From Rhodobacterales bacterium (GTDB lineage Bacteria; Pseudomonadota; Alphaproteobacteria; Rhodobacterales; Rhodobacteraceae): a stretch of DNA of 64,000 nt. The stretch is taken from contig JAJNPS010000027.1 in NCBI GenBank assembly GCA_021155205.1, positions 1-64,000 on the forward strand, in the 5' to 3' direction. The position numbers were made by a program, and so were the translations under genes. Position 1 is the first letter of the stretch. Every line of letters begins with the position of its first letter. The notes beneath the pieces are model-generated. The model ran no database searches and had not been told where the DNA came from. It saw only the letters and a list, made by a program, of their open reading frames with translations. Below, piece by piece: positions 51,771-60,375 of this stretch.

Positions 51771-52124
51771 TCAGCCAGCCATGTCGCGGTCAAGCGCTTT
51801 CAGCGAGCCTTTGCGGGCCATACCGTCTGCTGCTGCGGGAAGTTCCATGGTCAGGCAGGTTCCGGTCGGAACCAGCTTGAAGGCATTGCCCTGATAGTCG
51901 ACCTTCGCGCTTCCGGCGCAGGTCGTGCCTTCGCCGGCCTTGCAGTCGTTCTGGCCGGCCAGCGCCACGCCGAAGCACTTTTCCTTCGTCCCGTCGGCCA
52001 ACGCTGCCTCGGTCATCTTGATTTTGTCCGCCATCGTCTGTGCGTAGACGCCCGAAGCCGAGAGAGTGGAGAGCGCGGAGGCAAACGCGCCGGCGATGAC
52101 GAGCGATTTCGATTGATAAGACAT
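51771..52124 (-). CDS. bufA1: DUF2282 precursor peptide (bufferin-1 type)
   Basis: The 117-residue precursor has a signal peptide (SLVIAGAFASALSTLSASGVYA, cleavage near residue 29) followed by a mature part containing four cysteines: Cys50 in EKCFGVALAGQNDC, Cys61, Cys69 in GTTCAGSAKVDYQ and Cys90 in VPTGTC. This spacing is that of DUF2282/bufferin-1 peptides, in which the DUF692/DUF2063 pair converts cysteines to thiooxazole-type heterocycles that bind copper in the periplasm. I chose the ATG at 52122-52124, which follows AAGGGA and puts the signal peptide at the front. Confidence 0.9.
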   Translation of the reverse strand: MSYQSKSLVIAGAFASALSTLSASGVYAQTMADKIKMTEAALADGTKEKCFGVALAGQNDCKAGEGTTCAGSAKVDYQGNAFKLVPTGTCLTMELPAAADGMARKGSLKALDRDMAG

Positions 52125-52146
52125 GTGAGCATCCCTTGGGTTGACC

Positions 52147-52163
52147 GTCGCAACAGCTGCGAC
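52147..52163. promoter_or_regulatory. GTCGCA-N5-TGCGAC inverted repeat before the bufferin operon
   Basis: A 6-bp inverted repeat lies 23 bp upstream of bufA1, in its probable 5' leader. The stretch further upstream (about 52250-52305) is AT-rich and is a likely promoter region shared with the end of thrS. In Caulobacter the related operon is under an ECF sigma factor; I did not find its GTAACC-type site here. Confidence 0.35.
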
Positions 52164-52305
52164 ACCCAAAGAACTATGCTTTCACTACGCTCACAGGACA
52201 GGCACGGACCTGTGAACCACAGCTTCGTGAGACCGATTTTGCAATCGCAGAAATGCAGAAATCCCGCCGAATCAGAAACTTTCATATATTTATCAGTATT
52301 TTATG

Positions 52306-54252
52306 TCAATCTCTTGCGGGCGGTAGAGCCTCGAACCCGAACGATGCTATCGCAGAATCGAGGCTGATCGTTTCAGTCCTGGTCTCGCCCAGGCGGCGAA
52401 CTGAAACAGTTTTCGCCTCTACTTCCCGCATCCCGATGGCCAGGATCACGGGCACCTTGCCGACCGAATGCTCACGGACCTTGTAGTTGATCTTTTCATT
52501 GCGCACATCCGCCTCGGCCCGCACCCCGGCGGCCTTCAGCGCGTTCACAACCTCATGCACGAAAGGATCGGCATCCGACACGATGGAGGCGACGACAACC
52601 TGACGGGGGGCCAGCCAGAACGGCAAGCGCCCGGCGTAGTTTTCCAGAAGGATGCCGATGAAGCGTTCAAACGATCCCAGGATCGCCCGGTGCAGCATAT
52701 AGGGACGGTGTTTGCCGCCATTCTCGCCGACATATTCGGCGTCAAGCCGCGTCGGCGTGTTGCCGTCGACCTGAAAGGTTCCGCACTGCCATTTGCGCCC
52801 GATCGCATCGGTCAGCTTGAAATCCAGCTTTGGCCCGTAGAATGCGCCTTCGCCGGGGTCGATCTCATAGGCATTGCCGGTCTTGCGGATGGCATTTTCC
52901 AGCGCTGCCTCCAGCTTGTCCCATGTCTCGTCCGACCCGATCCGCACATCGGGGCGCGTCGACAGCTTGATCTCGAAACTGTCGAAGCCAAGGTCCTTGT
53001 AGACGGATGCCAGCAACGCGATGAAGTCCGCACATTCCGCCTCGATCTGATCCTCGGTGCAGAAGATATGCGCGTCGTCCTGCGTGAAGCCGCGCACCCG
53101 CATCAGCCCGTGCATCGAGCCGCTCGACTCATACCGGTGGCAGGACCCGAACTCGGCCAGCCGCAGCGGCAGGTCACGATAGGACTTGAGCCCTTGATTA
53201 TAGACCTGCACATGGCACGGGCAGTTCATCGGCTTAAGGGCATTGATGCGCTTTTCGTTCGCGCCTTCCTCGTCAACCTCGACCAGGAACATGTTCTCGC
53301 GGTAGGCTTCCCAGTGGCCCGATTTTTCCCACAGCACCCGGTCAACAACCTGCGGCGTGCGGATTTCCTTGTAGCCCGCCTTGCGCTGGCGGCCACGCAT
53401 GTAATCCTCAAGCGCGCGGTAGATCGTCCAGCCATTCGGGTGCCAGAAGACCATGCCGGGCGCCTCTTCCTGCAGATGGAACAGGTCCATCTCGCGGCCA
53501 AGCTTGCGATGGTCGCGTTTCGCGGCCTCCTCCAGCATCGTCAGATGCGCCTTCAGGTCATCGCGGTTCCTGAACGCCACGCCATAGATGCGCTGGAGCA
53601 TGGGGCGGCTGGCATCGCCCAGCCAGTAGGCGCCCGCCACATGCGTCAGCTTGAACGCATCCGCAGGCACCTGCCCCGTATGCTGCAGGTGCGGACCCCG
53701 GCAGAGGTCCTGCCAGGGCCCATGCCAGTACATCCGCAACGGCTCACCCGCGGGGATGCGGTCGATCAGCTCCAGCTTGAAGGGCTCGCCGCGGTCCTTG
53801 TAATGCGCGATGGCGCGGGCGCGGTCCCAGACCTCGGTGCGGATGGGATCGCGGGCGTTGATGATCTGCTTCATGCGCGCCTCGATTGCCCCGAGGTCTT
53901 CGGGTGTGAACGGTTCGGCGCGGTCGAAATCGTAGAACCAGCCCTGATCGCGGACGGGTCCGATCGTGACCTTCACATCAGGCCAGATTTCCTGCACCGC
54001 GCGGGCCATGATGTGCGCGCAGTCGTGGCGGATCAGTTCCAGCGCCTGTGCATCATCGGCCATCGTGCGGATGGAAATCGTCGCGTTGGACGCGATTGGC
54101 CAGGCAAGGTCCCAGTGCGCCCCGTTGACCGTGGCGCTGATCGCCTTCTTCGCAAGGCCCGGCGCAATGGAGGCCGCGACTTCGGCAGGCGTCACCCCCG
54201 CCGCATAGTCACGTTTGTTGCCGTCGGGAAAGGTCAGGGAAATCGTGGACAT
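52306..54252 (-). CDS. thrS: Threonyl-tRNA synthetase
   Basis: The 648-residue class II synthetase has the N-terminal TGS domain (SLTFPDGNKRDYAAGVTPAE), the editing domain with HDCAHIMARAVQEIWPDV, motif 1 to 3 in the core (MNCPCHVQVYNQGLKSYRDL, FGSCHRYESSGSMHGLMR, HRAILGSFERFIGILLENY), and the C-terminal anticodon domain (PRQVVVASIVSDADPF). It is complete. It lies upstream of the bufferin operon on the same strand, separated by 181 bp. Confidence 0.97.
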   Translation of the reverse strand: MSTISLTFPDGNKRDYAAGVTPAEVAASIAPGLAKKAISATVNGAHWDLAWPIASNATISIRTMADDAQALELIRHDCAHIMARAVQEIWPDVKVTIGPVRDQGWFYDFDRAEPFTPEDLGAIEARMKQIINARDPIRTEVWDRARAIAHYKDRGEPFKLELIDRIPAGEPLRMYWHGPWQDLCRGPHLQHTGQVPADAFKLTHVAGAYWLGDASRPMLQRIYGVAFRNRDDLKAHLTMLEEAAKRDHRKLGREMDLFHLQEEAPGMVFWHPNGWTIYRALEDYMRGRQRKAGYKEIRTPQVVDRVLWEKSGHWEAYRENMFLVEVDEEGANEKRINALKPMNCPCHVQVYNQGLKSYRDLPLRLAEFGSCHRYESSGSMHGLMRVRGFTQDDAHIFCTEDQIEAECADFIALLASVYKDLGFDSFEIKLSTRPDVRIGSDETWDKLEAALENAIRKTGNAYEIDPGEGAFYGPKLDFKLTDAIGRKWQCGTFQVDGNTPTRLDAEYVGENGGKHRPYMLHRAILGSFERFIGILLENYAGRLPFWLAPRQVVVASIVSDADPFVHEVVNALKAAGVRAEADVRNEKINYKVREHSVGKVPVILAIGMREVEAKTVSVRRLGETRTETISLDSAIASFGFEALPPARD

Positions 54253-54416
54253 GGCTGTCCTCCTCGTCGATTTGGCGCCTACGAAACGCCCGGTTGCGGG
54301 TTATGTCGGCAGGTTTCTGCCTGTGCCGGACGGGGAAGTCAATTGTCGCGGCCTTCCCGCGTGACATCGTGGGCACGGGGCTGCCATGCACGCCTCGGGC
54401 CTGCTATAGCCGCTGC

Positions 54417-55172
54417 ATGACCCGCTATCTTGATCTTTCCCCGACGCGCCGGCTTGCCTTTCACAAGGTCGAAGGTGCCGGCCCGACCGTGGTGTTCCTG
54501 GGCGGCTACAAGTCGGACATGACCGGCACCAAGGCGCTGGCGCTGGAGGACTGGGCGGTGGCGCGTGGCCAGGCCTTCCTGCGGTTCGACTACACGGGCC
54601 ATGGTCAGTCGTCCGGCACGCTGGCAGACGGCTGCATCGGCGACTGGCACGATGATGCGGCCGCGATGATCGCGGCGCAGGCGGCGGGTCCCCTTGTCCT
54701 GGTCGGATCATCCATGGGCGGCTGGATTTCGCTTCTGTTGTCGCGTCAGATGGCCGGGCGGATTGCGGGGCTGGTTGGGCTGGCGGCAGCGCCCGACTTT
54801 ACCGATGACATCTGGCGGGCGTTGACCCCGGAACAGCATGAAGCGATGCTGCGGGATGGCCGGATCGCCATACCGTCCGACTTTGGCGGCCCCTATATCT
54901 ACACCCTTCGCCTGATCGAGGACGGCCGCCGCCAGCGCATCCTTGACCGGCCGCTGCATCTGCCTTTTCCGGTGCGCTGGTTGCAGGGAACGGCGGACAG
55001 CGCGGTACCCGTCGCCACGGCCCTGCGCCTGCTTGATCACGCGACCGGCCCCGACATCCGCCTGACGCTGATCAAGGATGCCGATCACCGCTTGTCGACA
55101 CCCGATTGTCTGGAAATGATAAGGACAACCGTCCAGGAGATTGCCGGGAACGGCAGACAGGTTGCGCAATGA
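54417..55172 (+). CDS. Alpha/beta hydrolase, ABHD10-like
   Basis: The 251-residue hydrolase has FLGGYKSDMTGTKALAL (oxyanion region), the nucleophile elbow LVGSSMGGWISLLL (G-S-S-M-G, Ser), the late acid in WLQGTADSAVP and the His in IKDADHRLS. Members similar to this (ABHD10/mycophenolate glucuronide esterase-like) hydrolyse small esters or thioesters. It is divergent from thrS and 22 bp upstream of a second alpha/beta hydrolase. Confidence 0.86.
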   Translation: MTRYLDLSPTRRLAFHKVEGAGPTVVFLGGYKSDMTGTKALALEDWAVARGQAFLRFDYTGHGQSSGTLADGCIGDWHDDAAAMIAAQAAGPLVLVGSSMGGWISLLLSRQMAGRIAGLVGLAAAPDFTDDIWRALTPEQHEAMLRDGRIAIPSDFGGPYIYTLRLIEDGRRQRILDRPLHLPFPVRWLQGTADSAVPVATALRLLDHATGPDIRLTLIKDADHRLSTPDCLEMIRTTVQEIAGNGRQVAQ

Positions 55173-55194
55173 CAAACCCGCCCCGTCGCATCGC

Positions 55195-55905
55195 ATGACG
55201 GAAACGCTGGTTGTCATTCCGGGTTTCATGGCGGATGCGCGGGCGTTCATGCCGCAACTGGTACATCTGGGGGCATCGCGTCCGACGCTGGTGATCCTGC
55301 CGACAATGGGCGAAACGGTCGAGCAGATCAGTGCCGCGATGGCGGGTTCGCTGCCGGAGAGGTTCGCGCTGGTCGGGCACGGCCTTGGCGGGCTGGTGGC
55401 GATCGACGTTTTGCGGCGGATGCCCGACGCCGTGTCGCGGCTGGCCCTGATCGCGACCGATCATCTGCCCGAACTGCCACAAGCCGCCGCCGCCCGTGAG
55501 ACGCGGATCGTGGCGGCCCGGTCGGGCCGTCTTGCCCAGGCGATGCAGGAAGAGCTTCCTCCGACGATTCTGGCCGACACCCCTTGGCGCATAAACGTCA
55601 TTGACCTTGTGCAGGACATGGCGGCCGGCCTTGGCCCCCTGCAATTCCAGAACCAGTCCCGCGCGATGATCCGCAGGCCTGACCCGCACCGGACGTTGCG
55701 GCTGGTCAGGGTGCCCACCCTGATCATCATCGGCGCACAGGATCCGCTGGTGCCGGTCCGGCGGGCGGAACTGATGGTGCAACTGATGAAACAGGCGCGG
55801 CTGGCCGTCGTGCCCGACGCAGGTCATCTGCCGATGCTGGAACAGCCCGAGGTGGTCTCCGACCTGTTGCGCGACTTTCTGGCCGGACCACTGCTATTGC
55901 GATGA
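55195..55905 (+). CDS. Alpha/beta hydrolase-like protein without catalytic serine
   Basis: The 236-residue protein has the alpha/beta hydrolase core, but the nucleophile elbow reads LVGHGLGGLVAI instead of LVGHSLGG, so Ser63 is Gly. The acid (IIGAQDPLVP) and histidine (PDAGHLPMLEQPE) are kept. It may be a binding protein or a pseudo-enzyme; a single A-to-G change of AGC to GGC would explain it. It lies next to phaZ but on the opposite strand, overlapping its end by 12 bp. Confidence 0.8.
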   Translation: MTETLVVIPGFMADARAFMPQLVHLGASRPTLVILPTMGETVEQISAAMAGSLPERFALVGHGLGGLVAIDVLRRMPDAVSRLALIATDHLPELPQAAAARETRIVAARSGRLAQAMQEELPPTILADTPWRINVIDLVQDMAAGLGPLQFQNQSRAMIRRPDPHRTLRLVRVPTLIIIGAQDPLVPVRRAELMVQLMKQARLAVVPDAGHLPMLEQPEVVSDLLRDFLAGPLLLR

Positions 55906-57171
55906 GGCGAGGCCGATCTTTGGTTTGCGCGTCACCGGCACGCCGGAATTCGCGTCGATGAAGTTCAGGACCAGCGGACGGATGTTCAGCCGCCAGCTTT
56001 TCCCTGCAAAGATGCCATAATGACCCGCGCCGGGTTCCAGATGCTGCTGTTTCTTGCTGTCTGGCAGTCCGGTCAGCAGCTTCAGCGCCGCAACACACTG
56101 GCCGGGGGCCGAGATGTCGTCATTCGCCCCCTCCACCGTGATCACCGCCACTTGGGTGATCGCACCGAGGTCCACCTTGCGACCGGCCACCACGAATTCG
56201 TTCCGCGCGATTTCGCGGTTCTTGAAGATGCGTTCGACCGTCGAGAGGTAAAACTCTGCCGTCATGTCCATCACAGCCAGGTATTCGTCATAGAACCTGT
56301 TGTGGGCATCGTGATCTGACGCCTCGCCGCGCGAAACGCGCATGATCTGTTCGGTAAATGCCTTGGAATGGCGTTCGGCGTTCATCGACATGAAGCTTTG
56401 CAACTGCAGCAGGCCGGGATAGACCTTGCGGCCTGCACCCTTGTAAGAAAACCCCACACGCTGGATCGCCAGATGTTCCAGCTGGCCCATCGTGATGCGG
56501 CGACCGAAATCCGTGACATCCGTTGCCGCCGCATCGGGGTCCACCGGCCCGCCGATCAGGGTCAGGCTGCGCGGCTGCGCGGTCGGATCCTCGGCCGCGA
56601 GATAGGCCACGGCGGCCAGCGTCAGCGGCACCGGCTGGCAGACAGAAATGACATGCGTATCCGGCCCCAGCGCGCGCATGAAATCGACAAGGTACAGGGT
56701 GTAATCCTCGACATCGAACTTGCCCGCGCTGACAGGAATGTCGCGCGCATTGTGCCAGTCGGTGATATAGACGTCGCAATCAGGCAACAGGCTGGCCACG
56801 GTTGATCGCAGCAGGGTGGCATAGTGCCCGGACATCGGCGCTACCAGCATCACCTTGCGGGCCATCGGTGCGCGGCGGCGGACGGCAAACTGCACCAGAT
56901 TGCCAAACGGCCGTTCCACCACGGTTTTCACATCGACGATGTGGTCCTGGCCCTCGGGGCCGACGATCGACCGGATGCCCCAGTCGGGTTTGACGATCAT
57001 GCGCGAAAACGACCGTTCGGCCACCTCGCCCCAGGCGGCGATCAGGGGGACCACCGGGTTCATCGACAAGGCAAAGGCCGGATAGGACGCCATCGCCCGC
57101 GCGGTTGCACCATACCATTCATTCGTATTGCGCAGACTTTGCATCAGATCGTACGTCAACATATACTTCAT
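55894..57171 (-). CDS. phaZ: Intracellular polyhydroxyalkanoate depolymerase
   Basis: PhaZ degrades stored polyhydroxybutyrate granules. The 425-residue protein has the intracellular depolymerase layout with the nucleophilic Cys178 in VISVCQPVPLTLAAV, where secreted depolymerases have Ser, and the late His in EPGAGHYGIFAG. The start giving MKYMLTYDLMQSLRNTNEWY at 57171 is the family start. It is divergent from phaC, with 100 bp between. Confidence 0.95.
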   Translation of the reverse strand: MKYMLTYDLMQSLRNTNEWYGATARAMASYPAFALSMNPVVPLIAAWGEVAERSFSRMIVKPDWGIRSIVGPEGQDHIVDVKTVVERPFGNLVQFAVRRRAPMARKVMLVAPMSGHYATLLRSTVASLLPDCDVYITDWHNARDIPVSAGKFDVEDYTLYLVDFMRALGPDTHVISVCQPVPLTLAAVAYLAAEDPTAQPRSLTLIGGPVDPDAAATDVTDFGRRITMGQLEHLAIQRVGFSYKGAGRKVYPGLLQLQSFMSMNAERHSKAFTEQIMRVSRGEASDHDAHNRFYDEYLAVMDMTAEFYLSTVERIFKNREIARNEFVVAGRKVDLGAITQVAVITVEGANDDISAPGQCVAALKLLTGLPDSKKQQHLEPGAGHYGIFAGKSWRLNIRPLVLNFIDANSGVPVTRKPKIGLASSQ

Positions 57172-57271
57172 GTTCTGTCCCTGTCCGGCAGATGCGCCGG
57201 TGTCTCGCCGCATCCCCCCAGAACGGCGACGTTATGCTGCATAGCGGCAAGAATACGGTGGAAAGCTTACC

Positions 57272-59068
57272 ATGACAACCGAAGACAGTGACGCGGGCGC
57301 CAAGGTTGAGAAACTAAACGCCAATCTTGCCAAATTCGACACATTGTCGAAGCGCTTGACGGCGGCGCTGGCGCAGTACAGGCTGGTGGATACCGCATTG
57401 CACGGCCCGTCCACGGAACTCTACATGAAGGCCGCGACCGCCTACGTCGCCGAGATGATGCAGAACCCCGCCAAGATGATCGAGCATCAGATCGGCCATT
57501 GGGGTAGATCGGTGAAACACTACGTCGAGGCCCAGCAAGCGCTGGCCAAGGGCACCTTCGAGGCCCCCGCCGACCCGGGCCCAAAGGATCGCCGTTTCGC
57601 AAACCCGCTGTGGGATACGCATCCCATGTTCAACTATCTCAAACAGCAATACCTGCTGAACGCCGAGGCGATCACCGCGACCGTCGCCGACATGGATGTG
57701 ATGGACCCGCAGGACCGCAAGCGGCTGGAATACTTTACCCGACAGATCATCGACCTGTTTTCGCCCACGAATTTTCTGGCCACCAACCCGGACGCGCTGG
57801 AAAAGGCGGTCGAGACGGATGGCGAAAGCCTGGTGCAGGGGTTGGAAAACCTCGTCCGCGACATCGAGGCCAATAGCGGCGATCTTGTCGTCACCCTGGC
57901 CAACCGCGAGGCGTTCAAGGTCGGCGAAAACCTTGGCACCACGCCGGGGGCGGTGGTCTACCGCAACCGCATGATGGAGCTGATCCAGTACACGCCGACC
58001 ACGGAAACCGTGTGCCAGACGCCCCTGCTGATCTTTCCGCCGTGGATCAACAAGTTCTATATCCTGGACCTCAAGGCACAGAATTCGCTGATCAAATGGA
58101 TTGTGGATCAGGGGTTTACGCTGTTCGTGGTGTCTTGGGTCAACCCCGATACCAGCTATCGCGACGTGGCCTTGGATGACTATATCCGCGACGGATATCT
58201 GCGTGCGATGGCCGAGGTGCAGCGCATTACCGGCGAGGCGCAGATCAACGCCGTCGGATACTGCATTGCGGGCACCACGCTGGGCCTGACGCTGGCGCAT
58301 CTGGAAAAGGCCGGCGACAAATCGGTCAGGTCTGCCACGTTCTTTACCACGCTGACCGATTTTTCCGACCCCGGCGAGGTTGGCGTATTCCTGGACAACG
58401 ATTTCGTCGACGGGATCGAACGGCAGTCCATGCACGATGGACTTTTGTCCAAGCTTTTCATGGCGCGGACGTTCTCGTTCCTGCGATCCAATGACCTGAT
58501 CTACCAGCCGGCGATCAAAAGCTACATGATGGGCGAGGCACCGCCTGCCTTCGACCTGCTTTACTGGAACGGCGATGGGACCGACCTGCCGGCCAAGATG
58601 GCGATCGAATACCTGCGGGGGCTGTGTCAGGGCGACGGTTTTGCGTTGGGTGCCTTTCCGGTCTTTGGCAAGCCTGTGGCGCTGAAGGACATTACCCTGC
58701 CCCTGTGTGCCGTCGCGTGCGAGACGGATCACATCGCGCCCTGGCGCGCCAGTTTCAACGGGGTGAAACAAATGGGGTCGCGCGACAAGACGTTCATCCT
58801 GTCGGAGTCCGGGCATATTGCGGGCATCGTCAATCCGCCGTCCAAGGACAAGTACGGGCACTATCTGAACGACGGCCCTGTTGCGGGCAGCCCGGACGAT
58901 TGGCAAAAGGCCGCGACTTTTCACAAGGGCAGCTGGTGGCCGCATTGGAAAGTCTGGCTGGCCGAACGATCAGGTCGGCAGGTTTCCGCCCGCCATCCTG
59001 GCGACGCGGGGCATCCGGTGCTGGGTCCGGCCCCCGGGACATATGTGCTTCGGTCGCCAAATACCTGA
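57272..59068 (+). CDS. phaC: Class I poly(3-hydroxyalkanoate) synthase
   Basis: PhaC polymerises 3-hydroxyacyl-CoA on the granule surface. The 598-residue length is normal for class I. The lipase-like box GYCIAGTTLG carries the nucleophile Cys331, followed by the Asp in CETDHIAPW and the His in SGHIAGIVNPP. The N-terminal part is variable and helical. It is followed by phaP and phaR in the same direction. Confidence 0.97.
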   Translation: MTTEDSDAGAKVEKLNANLAKFDTLSKRLTAALAQYRLVDTALHGPSTELYMKAATAYVAEMMQNPAKMIEHQIGHWGRSVKHYVEAQQALAKGTFEAPADPGPKDRRFANPLWDTHPMFNYLKQQYLLNAEAITATVADMDVMDPQDRKRLEYFTRQIIDLFSPTNFLATNPDALEKAVETDGESLVQGLENLVRDIEANSGDLVVTLANREAFKVGENLGTTPGAVVYRNRMMELIQYTPTTETVCQTPLLIFPPWINKFYILDLKAQNSLIKWIVDQGFTLFVVSWVNPDTSYRDVALDDYIRDGYLRAMAEVQRITGEAQINAVGYCIAGTTLGLTLAHLEKAGDKSVRSATFFTTLTDFSDPGEVGVFLDNDFVDGIERQSMHDGLLSKLFMARTFSFLRSNDLIYQPAIKSYMMGEAPPAFDLLYWNGDGTDLPAKMAIEYLRGLCQGDGFALGAFPVFGKPVALKDITLPLCAVACETDHIAPWRASFNGVKQMGSRDKTFILSESGHIAGIVNPPSKDKYGHYLNDGPVAGSPDDWQKAATFHKGSWWPHWKVWLAERSGRQVSARHPGDAGHPVLGPAPGTYVLRSPNT

Positions 59069-59115
59069 CGCGCGTAGGCAATTCGCGATACGTGCAAACG
59101 CAACCATAAGTTTTG

Positions 59116-59153
59116 CTGCACCGCAGAATTCCACTTGAATTGCTGCGCTGCAG
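59116..59153. promoter_or_regulatory. Two CTGC-N3-GCAG sites upstream of phaP, PhaR operators
   Basis: CTGCACCGCAG (59116-59126) and CTGCGCTGCAG (59143-59153, extended to TGCTGCGCTGCAGCA) match the CTGC-N3-GCAG target of PhaR from Paracoccus denitrificans. They lie 60-98 bp before the phasin start. PhaR is encoded two genes downstream. Confidence 0.85.
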
Positions 59154-59213
59154 CATCTATATCTTTCTCATCACGAAACGGGGTGTGAACCCCACGCGAT
59201 CAGGAGATCGAAA

Positions 59214-59663
59214 ATGAACACCGCGACCGATTATACCAAAGTTATGCAAGACATGATGGCTTCGTTCCCGATCGACGCATCGTCCATGCAGAACGCATTC
59301 AAGACCCAGGCCGCCATGGCCGAAAAGTTCTCCAAAGTGGCCCTCGAAGCCGCCGAGAAATCGACCGAGATCACCTCGAAATGGGCCAAGGACACGCTGG
59401 TCAGGCTCAGCGATGTCTCCAAAGCCAAGACCGACCCGGCTGACTACACCAAAGCCGCGACCGATTTCGCCTCCGCCGCTGCCGAGATGGCTGCCGAGCA
59501 CATGGCTTCGTTCGCGGAAGTCGCCAAGAAAGTGCAGATGGAAACCGTCGAGCTGATGTTGTCGGCCGGCAAGGACTTCTCTGAAGACGCGACCGCTGCC
59601 GTCAAGAAAGCCACCGACGAAGTTCAGTCGGTCGCCAAGAAAGCGGCTGCCGCCGTCAAGTAA
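59214..59663 (+). CDS. phaP: Phasin
   Basis: The 149-residue amphipathic helical protein (DYTKVMQDMMASFPIDASSM; KFSKVALEAAEKSTEITSKW; VKKATDEVQSVAKKAAAAVK) has the phasin_2 pattern. Phasins coat PHA granules and are abundant during storage. Two PhaR-type operators precede it. A strong intrinsic terminator follows. Confidence 0.94.
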   Translation: MNTATDYTKVMQDMMASFPIDASSMQNAFKTQAAMAEKFSKVALEAAEKSTEITSKWAKDTLVRLSDVSKAKTDPADYTKAATDFASAAAEMAAEHMASFAEVAKKVQMETVELMLSAGKDFSEDATAAVKKATDEVQSVAKKAAAAVK

Positions 59664-59701
59664 TCGCCCCCCGGCGATAACTGTTGAAGCGTAGCGATTG
59701 C

Positions 59702-59731
59702 GGGCGGGTCTTTGGACCCGCCCTTTCTTTT
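59702..59731 (+). terminator. Intrinsic terminator after phaP
   Basis: GGGCGGGTC (59702-59710), loop TTTG, GACCCGCCC (59715-59723), then a T-rich run to 59731. It separates phaP from phaR, so phaR needs its own promoter. Confidence 0.88.
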
Positions 59732-59787
59732 TCTGCAGCGCTCTCGTAAGCTTCTCTGCACGCGCACAATGTGGGAAGGCAGTAACG

Positions 59788-60351
59788 ATGGCCGATACCG
59801 AAAAACCGCTTTTGATCAAGCGCTATGCCAGCCGTCGGCTCTACAACACCGAGACGTCGGATTACGTGACGCTTGAGGATGTCGCGGGATTTATCCGGGC
59901 GGGGCGCGAGGTACAGATCGTCGACCTGAAGTCCGGCGATGATCTGACGCGGCAGTATCTGTTGCAGATCGTGGCCGAACACGAAAGCAAGGGCGAAAGT
60001 GTCCTGCCCGTTCACGTGCTGACCGACCTTGTCCGCAGCTATACCACCGGCATGCAGTCCGTGGTGCCGCAGTTTCTGGCGGCATCGTTCGAGATGCTGC
60101 GCGACAGCCAGACCAAGATGATGGAAAACCTGACCACCATCCCCAACCCACTGGCCGCGATGCCCGGCTTTGACGCGCTGCGCAAACAGCAAGAGGCATT
60201 CCTGAAAACCGTGTTGGGCGGCATGCCGGGATGGTCTGGGTCCGGGCCAGGACGTGAAGATGCGGCCACGCCCGCCGCCAGCAAGGAAGAAGAACTGGCC
60301 GCCATCAAGAAGCAACTGGCCGACCTGCAGAACAAACTGTCAAAACTCTGA
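59788..60351 (+). CDS. phaR: Polyhydroxyalkanoate synthesis repressor
   Basis: PhaR binds both PHA and DNA; nascent granules titrate it off the phasin promoter. The 187-residue protein begins MADTEKPLLIKRYASRRLYN with the PHB_acc_N DNA-binding domain (residues about 8-65) and the PHB_acc domain (LVRSYTTGMQSVVPQFL), ending in a coiled-coil tail. Imperfect CTGC elements before its own start (around 59733-59765) may indicate autoregulation. Confidence 0.95.
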   Translation: MADTEKPLLIKRYASRRLYNTETSDYVTLEDVAGFIRAGREVQIVDLKSGDDLTRQYLLQIVAEHESKGESVLPVHVLTDLVRSYTTGMQSVVPQFLAASFEMLRDSQTKMMENLTTIPNPLAAMPGFDALRKQQEAFLKTVLGGMPGWSGSGPGREDAATPAASKEEELAAIKKQLADLQNKLSKL

Positions 60352-60375
60352 TCCTTGGCCAGAACGGGGGCGCCC

